Shown: positions 42,832-53,004 of the stretch, one piece after another
Position numbering within the stretch: position 1 is the first letter of the stretch
Layout: the number at the start of each line of letters is the position of its first letter
Translations under genes and position numbers: made by a program
Assembly: GCF_041821085.1 (NCBI RefSeq)
Contig: NZ_JBGUAZ010000002.1
Span: 1 to 64,000, forward strand
DNA from: Natrinema sp. HArc-T2
Lineage (GTDB): Archaea; Halobacteriota; Halobacteria; Halobacteriales; Natrialbaceae
Direction of reading: 5' to 3'
DNA length: 64,000 nucleotides
Notes under the pieces: model-generated
What the model saw: the letters and a program-made list of their open reading frames with translations, nothing else
What the model was told of the DNA's origin: nothing
Databases searched by the model: none

Positions 42832-43473
42832 ATGAGCCAATCTGAACTCACCCGCGAAGTCGCCCGCCGCGTCTTCGCCTCGGAATTCAACGATTCGACG
42901 TACGCCTTCAAAGAGAGCGACGACGAGCGCGCGCCCAACTACGCGTTGCTCCCGACGGGCGACCGCGCCAACCGCGTGTTCGTCGCCGGGACCCTGACCG
43001 AGACCGAAGACGTCGGCGACGAAAGCGAGTACTGGCGGGGTCGGGTCGTCGACCCGACCGGGACGTTCTTCGTCTACGCCGGGCAGTACCAGCCCGAGGC
43101 CGCCTCGGTCCTGCGGGAGACGGAACCGCCGGCCTACGTCTCCATCGTCGGCAAACCCCGGACCTACGAGACCGACGACGGCACCATCAACGTCTCCCTG
43201 CGGCCCGAATCGATCGCTGTTGTGGATGACGAGACACGCGACCGCTGGGTCGTCGAAACGGCCGAGCGCACGCTCGATCGCATCGAAGCCTTCGAGGAGT
43301 GGGAAAGCGAACAGGAGGCACCCGAAAGTGCCTCCACCGCACCAACCAACGAGTACGCCCAGATGGCCCACGAGCAGTACGACTCGCCCGTCGTCAACTA
43401 CCGCAACGACGTGATCCAGGCACTCGAGAGCTTAGAGACCGTCGAAAACGACGACGCAGAAGCGACGATCTGA
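42832..43473 (+). CDS. rpap3: RPA-associated protein RPAP3
   Basis: A 213-aa protein of the COG3390 type that partners RPA in haloarchaea. It has an OB-fold-like domain (RVFVAGTLTETEDVG, YWRGRVVDPTGTFFVYAGQYQ, YVSIVGKP) and a helical C-terminal part. In Haloferax the RPA and RPAP proteins interact and their genes are cotranscribed; here only one base separates the genes. Confidence 0.88.
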   Translation: MSQSELTREVARRVFASEFNDSTYAFKESDDERAPNYALLPTGDRANRVFVAGTLTETEDVGDESEYWRGRVVDPTGTFFVYAGQYQPEAASVLRETEPPAYVSIVGKPRTYETDDGTINVSLRPESIAVVDDETRDRWVVETAERTLDRIEAFEEWESEQEAPESASTAPTNEYAQMAHEQYDSPVVNYRNDVIQALESLETVENDDAEATI

Positions 43474-43520
43474 CACGGCCACCAGCGGACTCGAGTCGCC
43501 CTGTTTTCCGCCGTCTGACA

Positions 43521-43545
43521 AATGGTTAAGTGTCGTGAACGACGA
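43521..43545 (+). promoter_or_regulatory. Promoter and inverted repeat before the RHH gene
   Basis: ATGGTTAAGTG (43522-43532) is a TATA-like box about 27 bases before the ATG at 43558. It is followed by GTCGT-GA-ACGAC (43532-43543), a perfect inverted repeat suited to a dimeric RHH protein. Confidence 0.5.
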
Positions 43546-43557
43546 CTAGGGACATCG

Positions 43558-43962
43558 ATGGGGAACAAGAACAAGACCATCTCGTTTCGGGTCAACGAGG
43601 ACGCGTTCGAGGCGCTGCAGGAAATCGCCGCCGAACGCGACATCTCGTTATCTGCGGTCTTTCGGGACTACGTCGACCAGCTCGTCGAACACGACGGCCA
43701 GGTCGAAGTCGTCCCCGAAGCCGACCTCGAGAACTGCGCGAGCGAGGACGACGTCTCGTTCCCGCCGACCGTCGAAGTGCCAAAGCGATTCATCCGCGAA
43801 CACGAGCGGCTGGAACTCGAGGCCGAGCACCTCCGAGAACAACTCGACGAGTACAAAGGCTACGTCAACGAGCTACAGGACCGACTCGAGGACGAGGACG
43901 ACGACGAGGAGATCCTCCTCGACGAGTTAGACGACGAGAACGACACGTATCAGCTTCGGTAA
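43558..43962 (+). CDS. Ribbon-helix-helix regulator with coiled-coil tail
   Basis: A 134-aa protein. MGNKNKTISFRVNEDAFEAL and EIAAERDISLSAVFRDYVDQ form an N-terminal CopG-like ribbon-helix-helix. After residue 75 there is a charged helix (ERLELEAEHLREQLDEYKGY) likely to be coiled coil, and an acidic C-terminus. The start at 43558 has a TATA box at the right distance, and an inverted repeat between TATA box and start suggests auto-repression. Confidence 0.75.
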   Translation: MGNKNKTISFRVNEDAFEALQEIAAERDISLSAVFRDYVDQLVEHDGQVEVVPEADLENCASEDDVSFPPTVEVPKRFIREHERLELEAEHLREQLDEYKGYVNELQDRLEDEDDDEEILLDELDDENDTYQLR

Positions 43963-43974
43963 CCGCACCGCGCC

Positions 43975-44011
43975 AGAGACGGTCCTTTGCTACTGACAGC
44001 AGCGTCGACTC
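43975..44011. repeat. Possible remnant of palindromic family A
   Basis: GAGACGGTCCTTTGCTACTGACAGCAGCGTC contains a left-arm-like GAGACGGTC and a right-arm-like ACTGACAGCAG but no middle section. It may be a deleted copy. Confidence 0.3.
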
Positions 44012-44118
44012 GAAAGCGGTCTTTGCGTTGATTTCGATGGTCTCGTTCGGTCGCTCAGATCACTTTGTAGACTGTCAGCTATCGCTCGGGAAGACCGAAT
44101 CGCGTCACGATGGCGCAA

Positions 44119-44152
44119 GTCTTATGTACATATGAGTACGTCGATGTACAAT
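44119..44152 (+). promoter_or_regulatory. trp operon promoter with two TGTACA boxes
   Basis: CTTATGTACA contains the TATA-like TTATGTA (44122-44128), about 26-32 bases before the trpC ATG. TGTACA occurs at 44125-44130 and again at 44145-44150, two helical turns apart, with a related GAGTAC between. TGTACA is the consensus of the TRP box bound by the TrpY repressor of Methanothermobacter (established knowledge). Confidence 0.6.
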
Positions 44153-44153
44153 A

Positions 44154-44969
44154 ATGAACTCCGATACGGAACTCGCTCCCGCGGTGCAGTCGATTCTCGA
44201 GGCGGCTCGGGAGCGGTCGGGTGGTAAGGGCGTCGATGTCGACGCACGCTCGTTTCCCGACGCGCTGGCCGACGCCGAGGCCGCGGGGCGAGTCCCAGTG
44301 ATCGCGGAGGTAAAACCGACGAGTCCGACAGCCGATGGGACGCGAGACGACGATCCAGTCGAACTGGCCCAGTCGATGGTCGACGGCGGCGCGACGGCGC
44401 TCTCGGTGCTGACGGAGCCGACTCACTTCGGCGGCTCGCCCGAAGCACTGGCACAGATTCGGGAGGCAGTCGACGTCCCCGTCTTGCGCAAGGATTTCGT
44501 CCTCGACGAAGCCGGGATGGACGTCGTCGAGGCTGACCTCCTGCTTTTGATCGCGCGGTTCGTCGACGATCTCGAGGGACTCATTGTCGCCGCCCGCGAG
44601 CGCGGCTTTCAGCCGCTGGTCGAAGTGCACGACCGCGACGAACTCGAGACCGCGCTTGAAGCGGGGGCCGAAATCATCGGCGTGAACAACCGCGATCTTG
44701 GGCGACTCGAGGTCGACCTCGAAACCTTCGAGTCCGTCGCGCCCGAGGTACCGGCTGACGTGACACTGATCGCCGAGAGCGGGATTTCGTCGCCGGCAGA
44801 CGTCCGACGGATGCGCGAGGCGGGCGCCGACGCGTTGCTCGTCGGCAGCGCCATCATGGACCACGGCGCGGGCGACAGCGACGTGACCGAAAACACGCGG
44901 CGACTGGTAGAAGTGGAATCAAGCAATCGAGACGGAGACGACATGAGCGATCACGACGGAGACTGTTAG
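44154..44969 (+). CDS. trpC: Indole-3-glycerol-phosphate synthase
   Basis: A 271-aa TIM-barrel enzyme closing the indole ring in tryptophan synthesis. Motifs include [13 protein letters not shown] near residue 50 with the catalytic Lys, [13 protein letters not shown], and [19 protein letters not shown], then [14 protein letters not shown]. It starts the trpCBA operon; trpB begins two bases after its stop. The upstream TGTACA boxes suggest tryptophan control. Confidence 0.95.
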   Translation: MNSDTELAPAVQSILEAARERSGGKGVDVDARSFPDALADAEAAGRVPVIAEVKPTSPTADGTRDDDPVELAQSMVDGGATALSVLTEPTHFGGSPEALAQIREAVDVPVLRKDFVLDEAGMDVVEADLLLLIARFVDDLEGLIVAARERGFQPLVEVHDRDELETALEAGAEIIGVNNRDLGRLEVDLETFESVAPEVPADVTLIAESGISSPADVRRMREAGADALLVGSAIMDHGAGDSDVTENTRRLVEVESSNRDGDDMSDHDGDC

Positions 44970-44971
44970 AT

Positions 44972-46230
<1,259 letters not shown>

Positions 46231-46234
<4 letters not shown>

Positions 46235-47097
46235 GCAACGATCGACAGTACGACAGCGACATCGAGGCTGCCATCCGCGAAAACCACCCCGCCCTGATCA
46301 CCTACATTACCGCGGGTGATCCATCGCTTGCGGCCACCAAGGAGTACGTCGAAGCGCTCGATCGTGGCGGAGCGGATCTGATCGAACTCGGCCTGCCGTT
46401 TTCGGAGCCGATCGCCGAGGGGCCGACGATCCAGGCTGCGATCAACCGCGCGCTCGAGGCCGGGACGACCCCGCAGGCCTTTTTCGAGCTAGTCGACGAT
46501 ATAGAGACCGAGGCCCCGCTGCTGGTGATGACCTACTACAACATGATCCTCCAGTACGGCTCGGAACCCGACGTTCGACCCTTTGTCGAACGCGCCGCCG
46601 AGGCCGGCCTCTCGGGGATCATCGTTCCCGACCTGCCCGCCGAGGAGTCAGAGCCGCTCCGTGCGGCCTGTGACGACAACGGGCTCGATCTCGTCTTCAT
46701 CGTCGCGCCGACGACCGAAGGCGAGCGCCTCGAGACGATCATGTCCCAGGTCTCGGGCTTTGCCTACGTGCAGGCACGGCTCGGGACGACTGGTGCGCGC
46801 GCGAACGTCTCGGGGGCGACCCACGACAGCCTCGCGCGGCTCTCGGAGTACGACGTGCCCAAGGCGGTCGGCTTCGGCGTCAGCGAGGGTGACCACGCCG
46901 CCGAGATCATCGAGGCCGGCGCTGACGGCGTCATCGTCGGCAGCGCACTCATCGATCTGATCGCCTCGAGCGACGAGCCAGACGCGGCAGTCGACGCGCT
47001 CGAGGCCAAGGCCCGCGAACTCAAGCGGGGTGCCCGCCGTGGCGCGGACGACGCCACGGTCGATCACGAAGACGCACCAGAACCAGAACAGCCATAA
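46231..47097 (+). CDS. trpA: Tryptophan synthase alpha chain
   Basis: A 288-aa TIM-barrel subunit that cleaves indole-glycerol phosphate. The catalytic Glu (Glu49 in Salmonella) is in [11 protein letters not shown]. The usual Asp60 (in PLADGP) is Glu here (PIAEGP), a conservative change that I believe is usual in haloarchaea. Start is GTG at 46231, overlapping the trpB stop. An acidic tail follows residue 265. Confidence 0.95.
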
Positions 47098-47121
47098 CTG
47101 CAAGCTTGCTACACTCCCGCA

Positions 47122-47916
47122 ATGACCACAGGAATTGACGCACGACTCGAACGGATCGGGACAGACGGATCGTACGTAATCATCCCAATGGACCACGGCA
47201 TCACGATGGGTGCCGTCCAGGGGCTGAAAGACATCGAGGCGACCATCGACGGTGTCACCAGCGGCGGCGCGGACGCAGTCCTCACCCAGAAAGGGATCGC
47301 ACCGCGCGTCCACGACAACAAAAACGGCCAGGGCTACATCGTCCACCTCAACGGCTCGACGACGATCGGCCCCGACGAGCAGGACAAGCGGATGACCGGG
47401 ACCGTAGAGGAGGCCGTCCGGGTCGGTGCCGACGCCGTTTCCTTCCACATCAACGTCGGTTCGGACCACGAACCCGACCAAATCAGCCAGCTCTCGGAGG
47501 TCACCGAGCAGGCCCAGCGGTTCGGGATGCCAGTGCTTGCGATGGCCTACGCCCGCGGCCCGGGCGTCGACTCCGAGGACCCCGAAGCGCTCGGCCACGC
47601 GGTCCGACTCGCCGAAGAACTCGGCGCTGATATCGTCAAAACGGGCTACAGCGGCGACGCCGACAGCTTCCAGCACGTCGTCGAGTCGACCCGGCTCCCG
47701 GTCGTCATCGCCGGCGGCTCGAAAGGAACCGACCGCGAGACCATCGAAATGGTCCGCGGCGTGATGGACGCCGGCGGTGCCGGTGTCTCGATGGGCCGGT
47801 CGATCTTCCAGCACGACGACCCCGAAGCGATCGCCCGCGCGGTCGCCGGCGTCGTCCACGACGATCTCTCGACTGAGGATGCACTGGCCGAAGCAGGACT
47901 CACGCTCGAGGCCTGA
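47122..47916 (+). CDS. 2-amino-3,7-dideoxy-D-threo-hept-6-ulosonate synthase (ADH synthase)
   Basis: A 264-aa class I (DeoC/FBA-like) aldolase, first step of the archaeal shikimate route in species without DAHP synthase. IIPMDHGITMGAVQGLKD near residue 20 and the Schiff-base lysine region IVKTGYSGDADSF mark the family, which also has class I fructose-bisphosphate aldolases. Placement 24 bases after trpA and the presence of its partner DHQ synthase II at 53005 favour ADH synthase. Its TGA is the left edge of repeat A9. Confidence 0.85.
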   Translation: MTTGIDARLERIGTDGSYVIIPMDHGITMGAVQGLKDIEATIDGVTSGGADAVLTQKGIAPRVHDNKNGQGYIVHLNGSTTIGPDEQDKRMTGTVEEAVRVGADAVSFHINVGSDHEPDQISQLSEVTEQAQRFGMPVLAMAYARGPGVDSEDPEALGHAVRLAEELGADIVKTGYSGDADSFQHVVESTRLPVVIAGGSKGTDRETIEMVRGVMDAGGAGVSMGRSIFQHDDPEAIARAVAGVVHDDLSTEDALAEAGLTLEA

Positions 47917-47999
47917 TACGGTCTGCTGTCACTGGTTACCGGCGTATCCGCATGACGAGTTGCAGATGCGCCAGAAATGACTGACAGAATACCGTATGA
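47914..47999. repeat. Palindromic element family A, copy A9
   Basis: Left arm TGATACGGTCTGCTGTCACT begins with the ADH synthase stop codon; right arm is ATGACTGACAGAATACCGTATGA. The inner GGCGTATCCGC and GCAGATGCGCC pair with two mismatches. Confidence 0.75.
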
Positions 48000-48035
48000 A
48001 CGACCCGTTCTCCGCTTGATTTCTCAGATCAGTTT

Positions 48036-49478
48036 TCAGCTATCCGGATAGTGGCCGGTCCATGGCCGGACCCGCTCGAGAGCCCCAGCAACCGCGAGCA
48101 CGTCCGCTTCCGCGTACCGTCGACCGACGATCTGCAGGCCGACCGGCAGCCCGTCGTCGGTGAGCCCCGCGGGAACCGACGCGACCGGATGACCGGTCAG
48201 ATTGAACACCCAAGTGAGCATCGCATCGGTCGGGATGCCGTCGACTGCCTGTCCGTCGATCGTCGTCGGATACCGATCGGCTAGCCGTTTGCCGTACGGC
48301 GGCACCGTCAGCGTCGGCGTCACGAGCGCGTCGTGGCCGGCCAGCGCCTCTTCGATCGCGTCGTAGGCCTGCGCCCGGGGGCCGTTCGCGAGCCGTTCCT
48401 CCACCGCACTCGTGTCGTCGGCCAGCGCGACCGTCGACAGAAGGGTTTCTTCGACATCGGCGGTCTCGAGGTCGATCCCGAACCGTTTTTCGATCCGGGC
48501 CGCAAGCGCGGCGAAGTAGCCGCCGACCTGCGTGTAGTACGCCGATCGCAGGGGTTCGTAGTCCGGCAGCGAAACGCCGACGTGGTCGACAGTCGTTCCC
48601 GCAGCCGCGAGGTCGTCGACGGCATCGCCGACGATCGCACGGACGGTCGGATCGACGGGCTGTAAGTCCAGATGTGGGCTATAGCCGACGGAGAGATCGT
48701 CCGCCGGTCGACCCGTCGCCGGGAGCACGTCGTCGCCGTCGGGCACGCTGAGCGGATCGCGGTCGTCCTGTCCCGAGAGGATATCGAACGCGAGCGCGAT
48801 GTCCTCGGTCGAGCGGGCGATCGGGCCACCGACCATGAACGGTGTATGCGTCCCGAAAGCATCGAGCCGCGAATCGGTCGGCACGCGTCCAAAGGTGGGT
48901 TTGAGGCCAACGACGTTACAGCACGAAGCCGGCACTCGAAGAGAGCCGCCGATGTCCGAGCCGGTGGCGAACGTCGCGAGACCCGCCGCGACCGCCGCCG
49001 CGGAGCCACCGGAGGAGCCGCCGGCGGATCGTTCGAGATCGAACGGCGTCGCCGTCGGTCCGACGAGGCGGTTGTCGGTCTTGATCGTGTGGGCGAGCGC
49101 CGGCGTGTTGGTGGTGCCGACGATCACCGCGCCGGCTGCCTCGAGTCGCTCGACGGTGATCGAGTCAGTGCTGGCGACGTGGTCCGACAACGGCGCCAGC
49201 CCCATCGTGTTCCGGACGCCTGCCTTCCGATCCCGGAGATCCTTGATCGCGATCGGGACCCCATGCAGTGGGCCGAGATCCTCACCAGTTGCCGCTGCAC
49301 GGTCGGCCTCGCGGGCACGTTCTCGGGCTGCGTCCGCGATGACCGTCACGTAAGCGTTCAACGCGTCGGTCGCCTCGATCCGCTCGAGGAGGGTCTCGAC
49401 GACTGCCAGCGAGGACCGCTCGCCGCGTCGGATCGCATCCGCGAGGTTCCGTGCGGACGAGGTGGTGTCAGTGTTCAT
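48036..49478 (-). CDS. Amidase signature family hydrolase
   Basis: A 480-aa amidase related to GatA. The Ser-Ser-Lys triad is visible: Lys in VPIAIKDLRD near residue 75, first Ser in the GGSSGGSAAAVAAG signature and nucleophile Ser in GSDIGGSLRVPASC. A gatB-like gene is absent, so it is more likely a stand-alone amide hydrolase than the tRNA amidotransferase subunit. The gene separates the ADH synthase from the DHQ synthase gene. Confidence 0.87.
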   Translation of the reverse strand: MNTDTTSSARNLADAIRRGERSSLAVVETLLERIEATDALNAYVTVIADAARERAREADRAAATGEDLGPLHGVPIAIKDLRDRKAGVRNTMGLAPLSDHVASTDSITVERLEAAGAVIVGTTNTPALAHTIKTDNRLVGPTATPFDLERSAGGSSGGSAAAVAAGLATFATGSDIGGSLRVPASCCNVVGLKPTFGRVPTDSRLDAFGTHTPFMVGGPIARSTEDIALAFDILSGQDDRDPLSVPDGDDVLPATGRPADDLSVGYSPHLDLQPVDPTVRAIVGDAVDDLAAAGTTVDHVGVSLPDYEPLRSAYYTQVGGYFAALAARIEKRFGIDLETADVEETLLSTVALADDTSAVEERLANGPRAQAYDAIEEALAGHDALVTPTLTVPPYGKRLADRYPTTIDGQAVDGIPTDAMLTWVFNLTGHPVASVPAGLTDDGLPVGLQIVGRRYAEADVLAVAGALERVRPWTGHYPDS

Positions 49479-49561
49479 GAACTATCGACCCGGTTCGAGA
49501 TAATAAAGGCCCGGGTGGCTGCTCGCCCGAAACGCGCTATCGGCTCGAACCACCGGACCGC

Positions 49562-50524
49562 TTAGTGACAGTGCGTATCCAGATGTACGTCGCGATCGTC
49601 GTAGCGCGGCGAGAGTTCGACAGTAGCGTGGTCGACGCCATAGCCGGCGAGTTCGTCGTGGACCCGGCGTGTGACCGACTCGGCGTCGATCATCGTCTCG
49701 ACGTCCGTTTCGACGTGAACCGTCGCGACCGTGATCTGGCTGCAGATCTGCCAAGCGTGGAAGTCGTCGACCGCGGTGACGCCCTCGAGATCGCGGATAT
49801 GCGACCGGATTTCGTCGCTCTCGAGTGGCATCTTGAGGAAGAAGATTTCCCCGCTGCCGCGCAACACGGTGGCTGCCGACCAGGCCACGACGACGGCGAT
49901 CAGCGCTGCCGTGATCGGATCGATGATGCGGATCCCGGTCAGCTCGATCGCCAGCACGGAGACGATGACGGCGACCGAACCGCCGGCGTCGCCTAGCAGA
50001 TGATAGAACGCGCCCCTCTCGTTGAGGCTCATCGCGTCGCCGTGGAGGACGTAGACGGAGCCGACGTTGACCAGCAATCCGCCAACAGCGATGGCGATCG
50101 TCGGCCCGGTCCCGATCGCGATCGGCTCGAGGAATCGCTGATAGGACTCCCAGAGGATGAACGCGATCATCGGCAGGAGGAGGAGGCCATTCAGAAAGGC
50201 GGCGAACGGCTCGAGGCGGTGGAGGCCGTACGACCAGCGATCACCGTTGCCGTAGCCTTCGGCGACGTAGGCGGCGGCGAAGGCCATCACGTATGCGAGC
50301 GCGTCGAACAGCATGTGGACGGCGTCGCTGATGAGTGCGACCGATCCGAACGCCAGCCCGCCGGTGAGTTCGACGAAAAAGCCGACGACGTTGATCAGTG
50401 AGACGGCGGCGAGTTTGCGGCTACTCGTCGACTCGTCACCGTGACCGTGTCCATGCCCGCTGTGGCCGTGCTCGTGGCCGTCGTGTGAGTCGTCGTGGGC
50501 GTGCGCCGACTCGTTGGGGCTCAT
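49562..50524 (-). CDS. Cation diffusion facilitator (zinc/metal efflux)
   Basis: A 320-aa CDF transporter with six membrane helices after a His-rich N-terminus (HGHSGHGHGHGDE). Metal sites are SDAVHMLFDAL in helix II and HLLGDAGGS in helix V. The C-terminal cytoplasmic domain (EVTAVDDFHAWQI) ends with HLDTHCH. It probably exports Zn or related metals in exchange for protons. TATTAATTC 27-36 bases upstream of the ATG is the TATA region and is overlapped by a TTAAT-n9-ATTAA inverted repeat. Confidence 0.9.
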   Translation of the reverse strand: MSPNESAHAHDDSHDGHEHGHSGHGHGHGDESTSSRKLAAVSLINVVGFFVELTGGLAFGSVALISDAVHMLFDALAYVMAFAAAYVAEGYGNGDRWSYGLHRLEPFAAFLNGLLLLPMIAFILWESYQRFLEPIAIGTGPTIAIAVGGLLVNVGSVYVLHGDAMSLNERGAFYHLLGDAGGSVAVIVSVLAIELTGIRIIDPITAALIAVVVAWSAATVLRGSGEIFFLKMPLESDEIRSHIRDLEGVTAVDDFHAWQICSQITVATVHVETDVETMIDAESVTRRVHDELAGYGVDHATVELSPRYDDRDVHLDTHCH

Positions 50525-50550
50525 TGTGAGTCGAACTCGGTGCGTCCATC

Positions 50551-50573
50551 TTATTAATTCAACTGCTATTAAA
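50551..50573 (-). promoter_or_regulatory. CDF promoter and candidate operator
   Basis: TTAAT (50554-50558) and ATTAA (50568-50572) form an inverted repeat with a nine-base spacer over the TATA position of the minus-strand gene starting at 50524. It may bind a metal-sensing repressor. The region to 50640 is AT-rich. Confidence 0.4.
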
Positions 50574-50704
50574 TGCCGTATAGGCTAGCAACCTTAACAA
50601 AATTATGTAACTATATTACTAATACTTCGGCGGCTGGGTCATCGACCGTCCGCGGTGGTCGACCCACCGGAAGAATTTCGGAACCAGTCACCCTTCTCGA
50701 GTTC

Positions 50705-51277
50705 GTGACAGACGGGGAGACTAACACGCTCGACGATGAGATCATCGCCCGCGCGCGGATTCACGCCCGCGAGGTACGCGACGAACACGAACTCGCGGTC
50801 GACCTGTCGGCCCTCGAGTGGACCGTCTCGGCGCGAGCGCGCCGCCGGGCCGGGGCATGTCGGTGGCAGCCGGATCGGGAGGTGGCGACGATCGTCCTCG
50901 CTCGGCGGGCCTACGAGCGGTATGACTGGCCCACGTTCGCGGCCGTCGTCCGCCACGAACTCGTTCATGCGTGGGAGTTCCAGCAGTTCGGCGACTCCGG
51001 TCACAGCGACCGGTTTCGCGAACGAGCGGCGACGCTCGAGGCACCGCGTTACTGCGCTGCGTTCGCGGAGCCACGATACATGCTCCGCTGTCTCGCGGGT
51101 AGCTGTGACTGGCGCGCAAAGCGCTATCGGGCATCGAAGCCAGTGAAATTACCCGACCAGTACCGCTGTGGGGCCTGCGGCGGGACCTACGAGGTCGAAC
51201 ACACCGAAAGCGGTCGGACGTGGACGACCGCGAGCGGCTACGGCGGCGCGAAAGCGGCGCTCGGCGACGACTGGTAG
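50705..51277 (+). CDS. SprT-like zinc metalloprotease domain protein
   Basis: About 190 aa from a GTG at 50705 (VTDGETNTLDDE...); the frame is open from 50573. It has the zinc protease motif VRHELVHAWEFQQFG with HExxH, a further H at GHSDRFRERA, and a zinc ribbon (CLAGSCDW, CGACGGTYEV). This is the SprT/Spartan-type layout; Spartan cuts DNA-protein crosslinks. The start is uncertain. Confidence 0.8.
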   Translation: MTDGETNTLDDEIIARARIHAREVRDEHELAVDLSALEWTVSARARRRAGACRWQPDREVATIVLARRAYERYDWPTFAAVVRHELVHAWEFQQFGDSGHSDRFRERAATLEAPRYCAAFAEPRYMLRCLAGSCDWRAKRYRASKPVKLPDQYRCGACGGTYEVEHTESGRTWTTASGYGGAKAALGDDW

Positions 51278-51427
51278 CACGACGGCGCAAGTCAGCCCGC
51301 TTCGATCCTCGACAGCGACAGCGTCTCGACAGCCCATCCGCTGGGTGGGGGAGCAGATGGCTTTCACCGTCCGATCACAGTGTCTCGCCGAAGAACGACC
51401 GTCTTCGAAGACGTATCGAGTTGACCG

Positions 51428-51442
51428 CGGAACACTTATTCG
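51428..51442 (+). promoter_or_regulatory. Promoter TATA box for the gene at 51465
   Basis: GAACACTTATTCG lies about 25-35 bases before the ATG at 51465 and supports that start over the longer frame. Confidence 0.5.
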
Positions 51443-51464
51443 CCTCACGACACCTGTTTCTGGT

Positions 51465-51998
51465 ATGGGAATACTCGAGCAGATGCTGGGGAAGACACGC
51501 CCCGGGGAACAGGGCATCGAAGGGCAATCGTACACGCTTCCGAAGGAGACACACGACTTCGTCTATCCCGTCGCGATCCGGCGCGACGAACTCGAGGCGT
51601 TCGCCGAACTGGTCGCAGCTGAAGCGGACGCGCCGCCGCTTGCGGACACCAGCGACGACCTCCAGTCAGTCTTCGACGGAATGATCGGCGAGGGAGAGGT
51701 CAACGCCGAGGAGTTGGCCGAGCAGTTGTCCAGCCCCCGGCAGGCAGTCGAACCCATACTCGCCACCTGGCAGGACGCAGTCGACCAGGACATCGGCGTC
51801 GTCTACGCCCGCGTGGGTGCCTACGAGAACCTGCTGGCGTTCGTCAAGTTCTGCAAGCAACGTGACGAGGACGGCGAGGATCCGTTCGAACTCCCCGAAA
51901 CCTTCTCCGAGGCGGCGGCGCTGCTCAAACGGCTCGAGGCGGGAACCGATACCCAGTACCGTGCGCTGGTCCACACTGATCTCTTGCCCGACGAATAA
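51465..51998 (+). CDS. Conserved haloarchaeal protein, helical
   Basis: A 177-aa acidic protein (MGILEQMLGKTRPGEQG...) predicted to be mostly alpha-helical without membrane segments. I do not recognise the family. VYARVGAYENLLAFVKFCKQ near residue 110 is the most hydrophobic part. It is followed by a convergent HAD gene 33 bases on. Confidence 0.65.
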   Translation: MGILEQMLGKTRPGEQGIEGQSYTLPKETHDFVYPVAIRRDELEAFAELVAAEADAPPLADTSDDLQSVFDGMIGEGEVNAEELAEQLSSPRQAVEPILATWQDAVDQDIGVVYARVGAYENLLAFVKFCKQRDEDGEDPFELPETFSEAAALLKRLEAGTDTQYRALVHTDLLPDE

Positions 51999-52031
51999 CG
52001 GAACCCCGAAAACGGCTCTGTCTCCGGTGGC

Positions 52032-52703
52032 TTAGACGATCGTCTCGAGTGTCTCGAGCGACGCGAGTTCGTAGGTCGGCACGTGCTCGCTGGGTTCGTC
52101 GCGACCGAGGTCGAGCCAGGCCGAGTCGAGTCCCATCGCGTTCGCGCCCGCGATGTCGGCATGGAGCGAGTCGCCGACGTGAATCGCCGCGTCCGGCGTG
52201 ACCGCGAGTTCGGTCAGTGCGCGTTCGAACGGTGCCGCGCTCGGTTTGGGAGCGATGCCCGCGCTCGGTTCGGTAAACACCCGCACGTCGAAGGCGTCCT
52301 CGATACCCAGCGTCCGGAGCTTCTGGGTCTGTGTCGGTCGACCGCCGTTCGTGATCAGTCCGACGTGGGCCCGGTCACGGGCGTACTCGAGGGCGGTTCG
52401 TGCGCCGGGACGGAACTCGACAGCGGTTGGATCCCGAACCTCGAGATACTCAGAGGCGAGTGTCGGCGCGATCTCCGTTTCGACGCCGGATCGGTCTGCG
52501 ACTTCCGCGAAGAGGTGTTCGTAGAACTCGCGGTCCGTCTCGGCGGTCGGCAGGTCCGGAACCGCCGCTCGCAGCTCTGCTGGCGTACAGAACTGCTCGT
52601 GGCCGGCCCGGTCGAACGTCGCCTCGAGCAACTCCGTGGCGTCCTGCGTCGGCTCACAAAGCGTGCTGTCGAGGTCGAAATAGACCGCGTCGTAGGCTGC
52701 CAT
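52032..52703 (-). CDS. HAD-superfamily hydrolase
   Basis: A 223-aa haloacid dehalogenase-type phosphatase. The nucleophile motif is VYFDLDSTLC near residue 7, the Ser/Thr motif LITNGG, the Lys region PKPSAAPF, and the acidic pair AIHVGDSLHADIAGA. A helical cap lies between residues 17 and 95. Substrate unknown; small phosphates such as phosphoglycolate are common. Confidence 0.85.
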   Translation of the reverse strand: MAAYDAVYFDLDSTLCEPTQDATELLEATFDRAGHEQFCTPAELRAAVPDLPTAETDREFYEHLFAEVADRSGVETEIAPTLASEYLEVRDPTAVEFRPGARTALEYARDRAHVGLITNGGRPTQTQKLRTLGIEDAFDVRVFTEPSAGIAPKPSAAPFERALTELAVTPDAAIHVGDSLHADIAGANAMGLDSAWLDLGRDEPSEHVPTYELASLETLETIV

Positions 52704-53004
52704 CTATGCTACTGTATGAGCGCGGACGTTCTCAACGTTTCGCCGACGAACTGGACTAGCTGTCGTTGGAATCACTAGCTAGACACCCTCGAAAGTCCAA
52801 CCCGACGGTAGTTTGCCTGGGTGGCTGAAACGCGCCGATTGGTCGGATGGGGTTCGACTCGAGTCCACACAGCACTCCCACGAGCAGCGTTCGTGGGGTC
52901 GGCTGTGACAGGGTGGCTGCCTGTGGCGCTCGGATAGATCCTGCGGCCTCGTCATCGCTGCCCGATTCGCCACGTTCAAGCCGGTTCCCTTCGAGGGTCG
53001 ATTT
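52704..53004. other. Intergenic region before aroB with a hairpin
   Basis: About 300 bases. A hairpin is formed by CCCACGA (52877-52883) with TCGTGGG (52891-52897), extended by ACAGC (52869-52873) with GCTGT (52902-52906). CACGTTCAAG at 52971-52980, 25-34 bases before the ATG at 53005, is the likely TATA region. No gene is visible. Confidence 0.45.

Noticed and set aside
52840-52880. GGGGTTCGACTCGAGTCC as a possible tRNA T-arm
   Set aside because: No acceptor, D or anticodon stem fits around it; CTCGAG is a common hexamer in this DNA.
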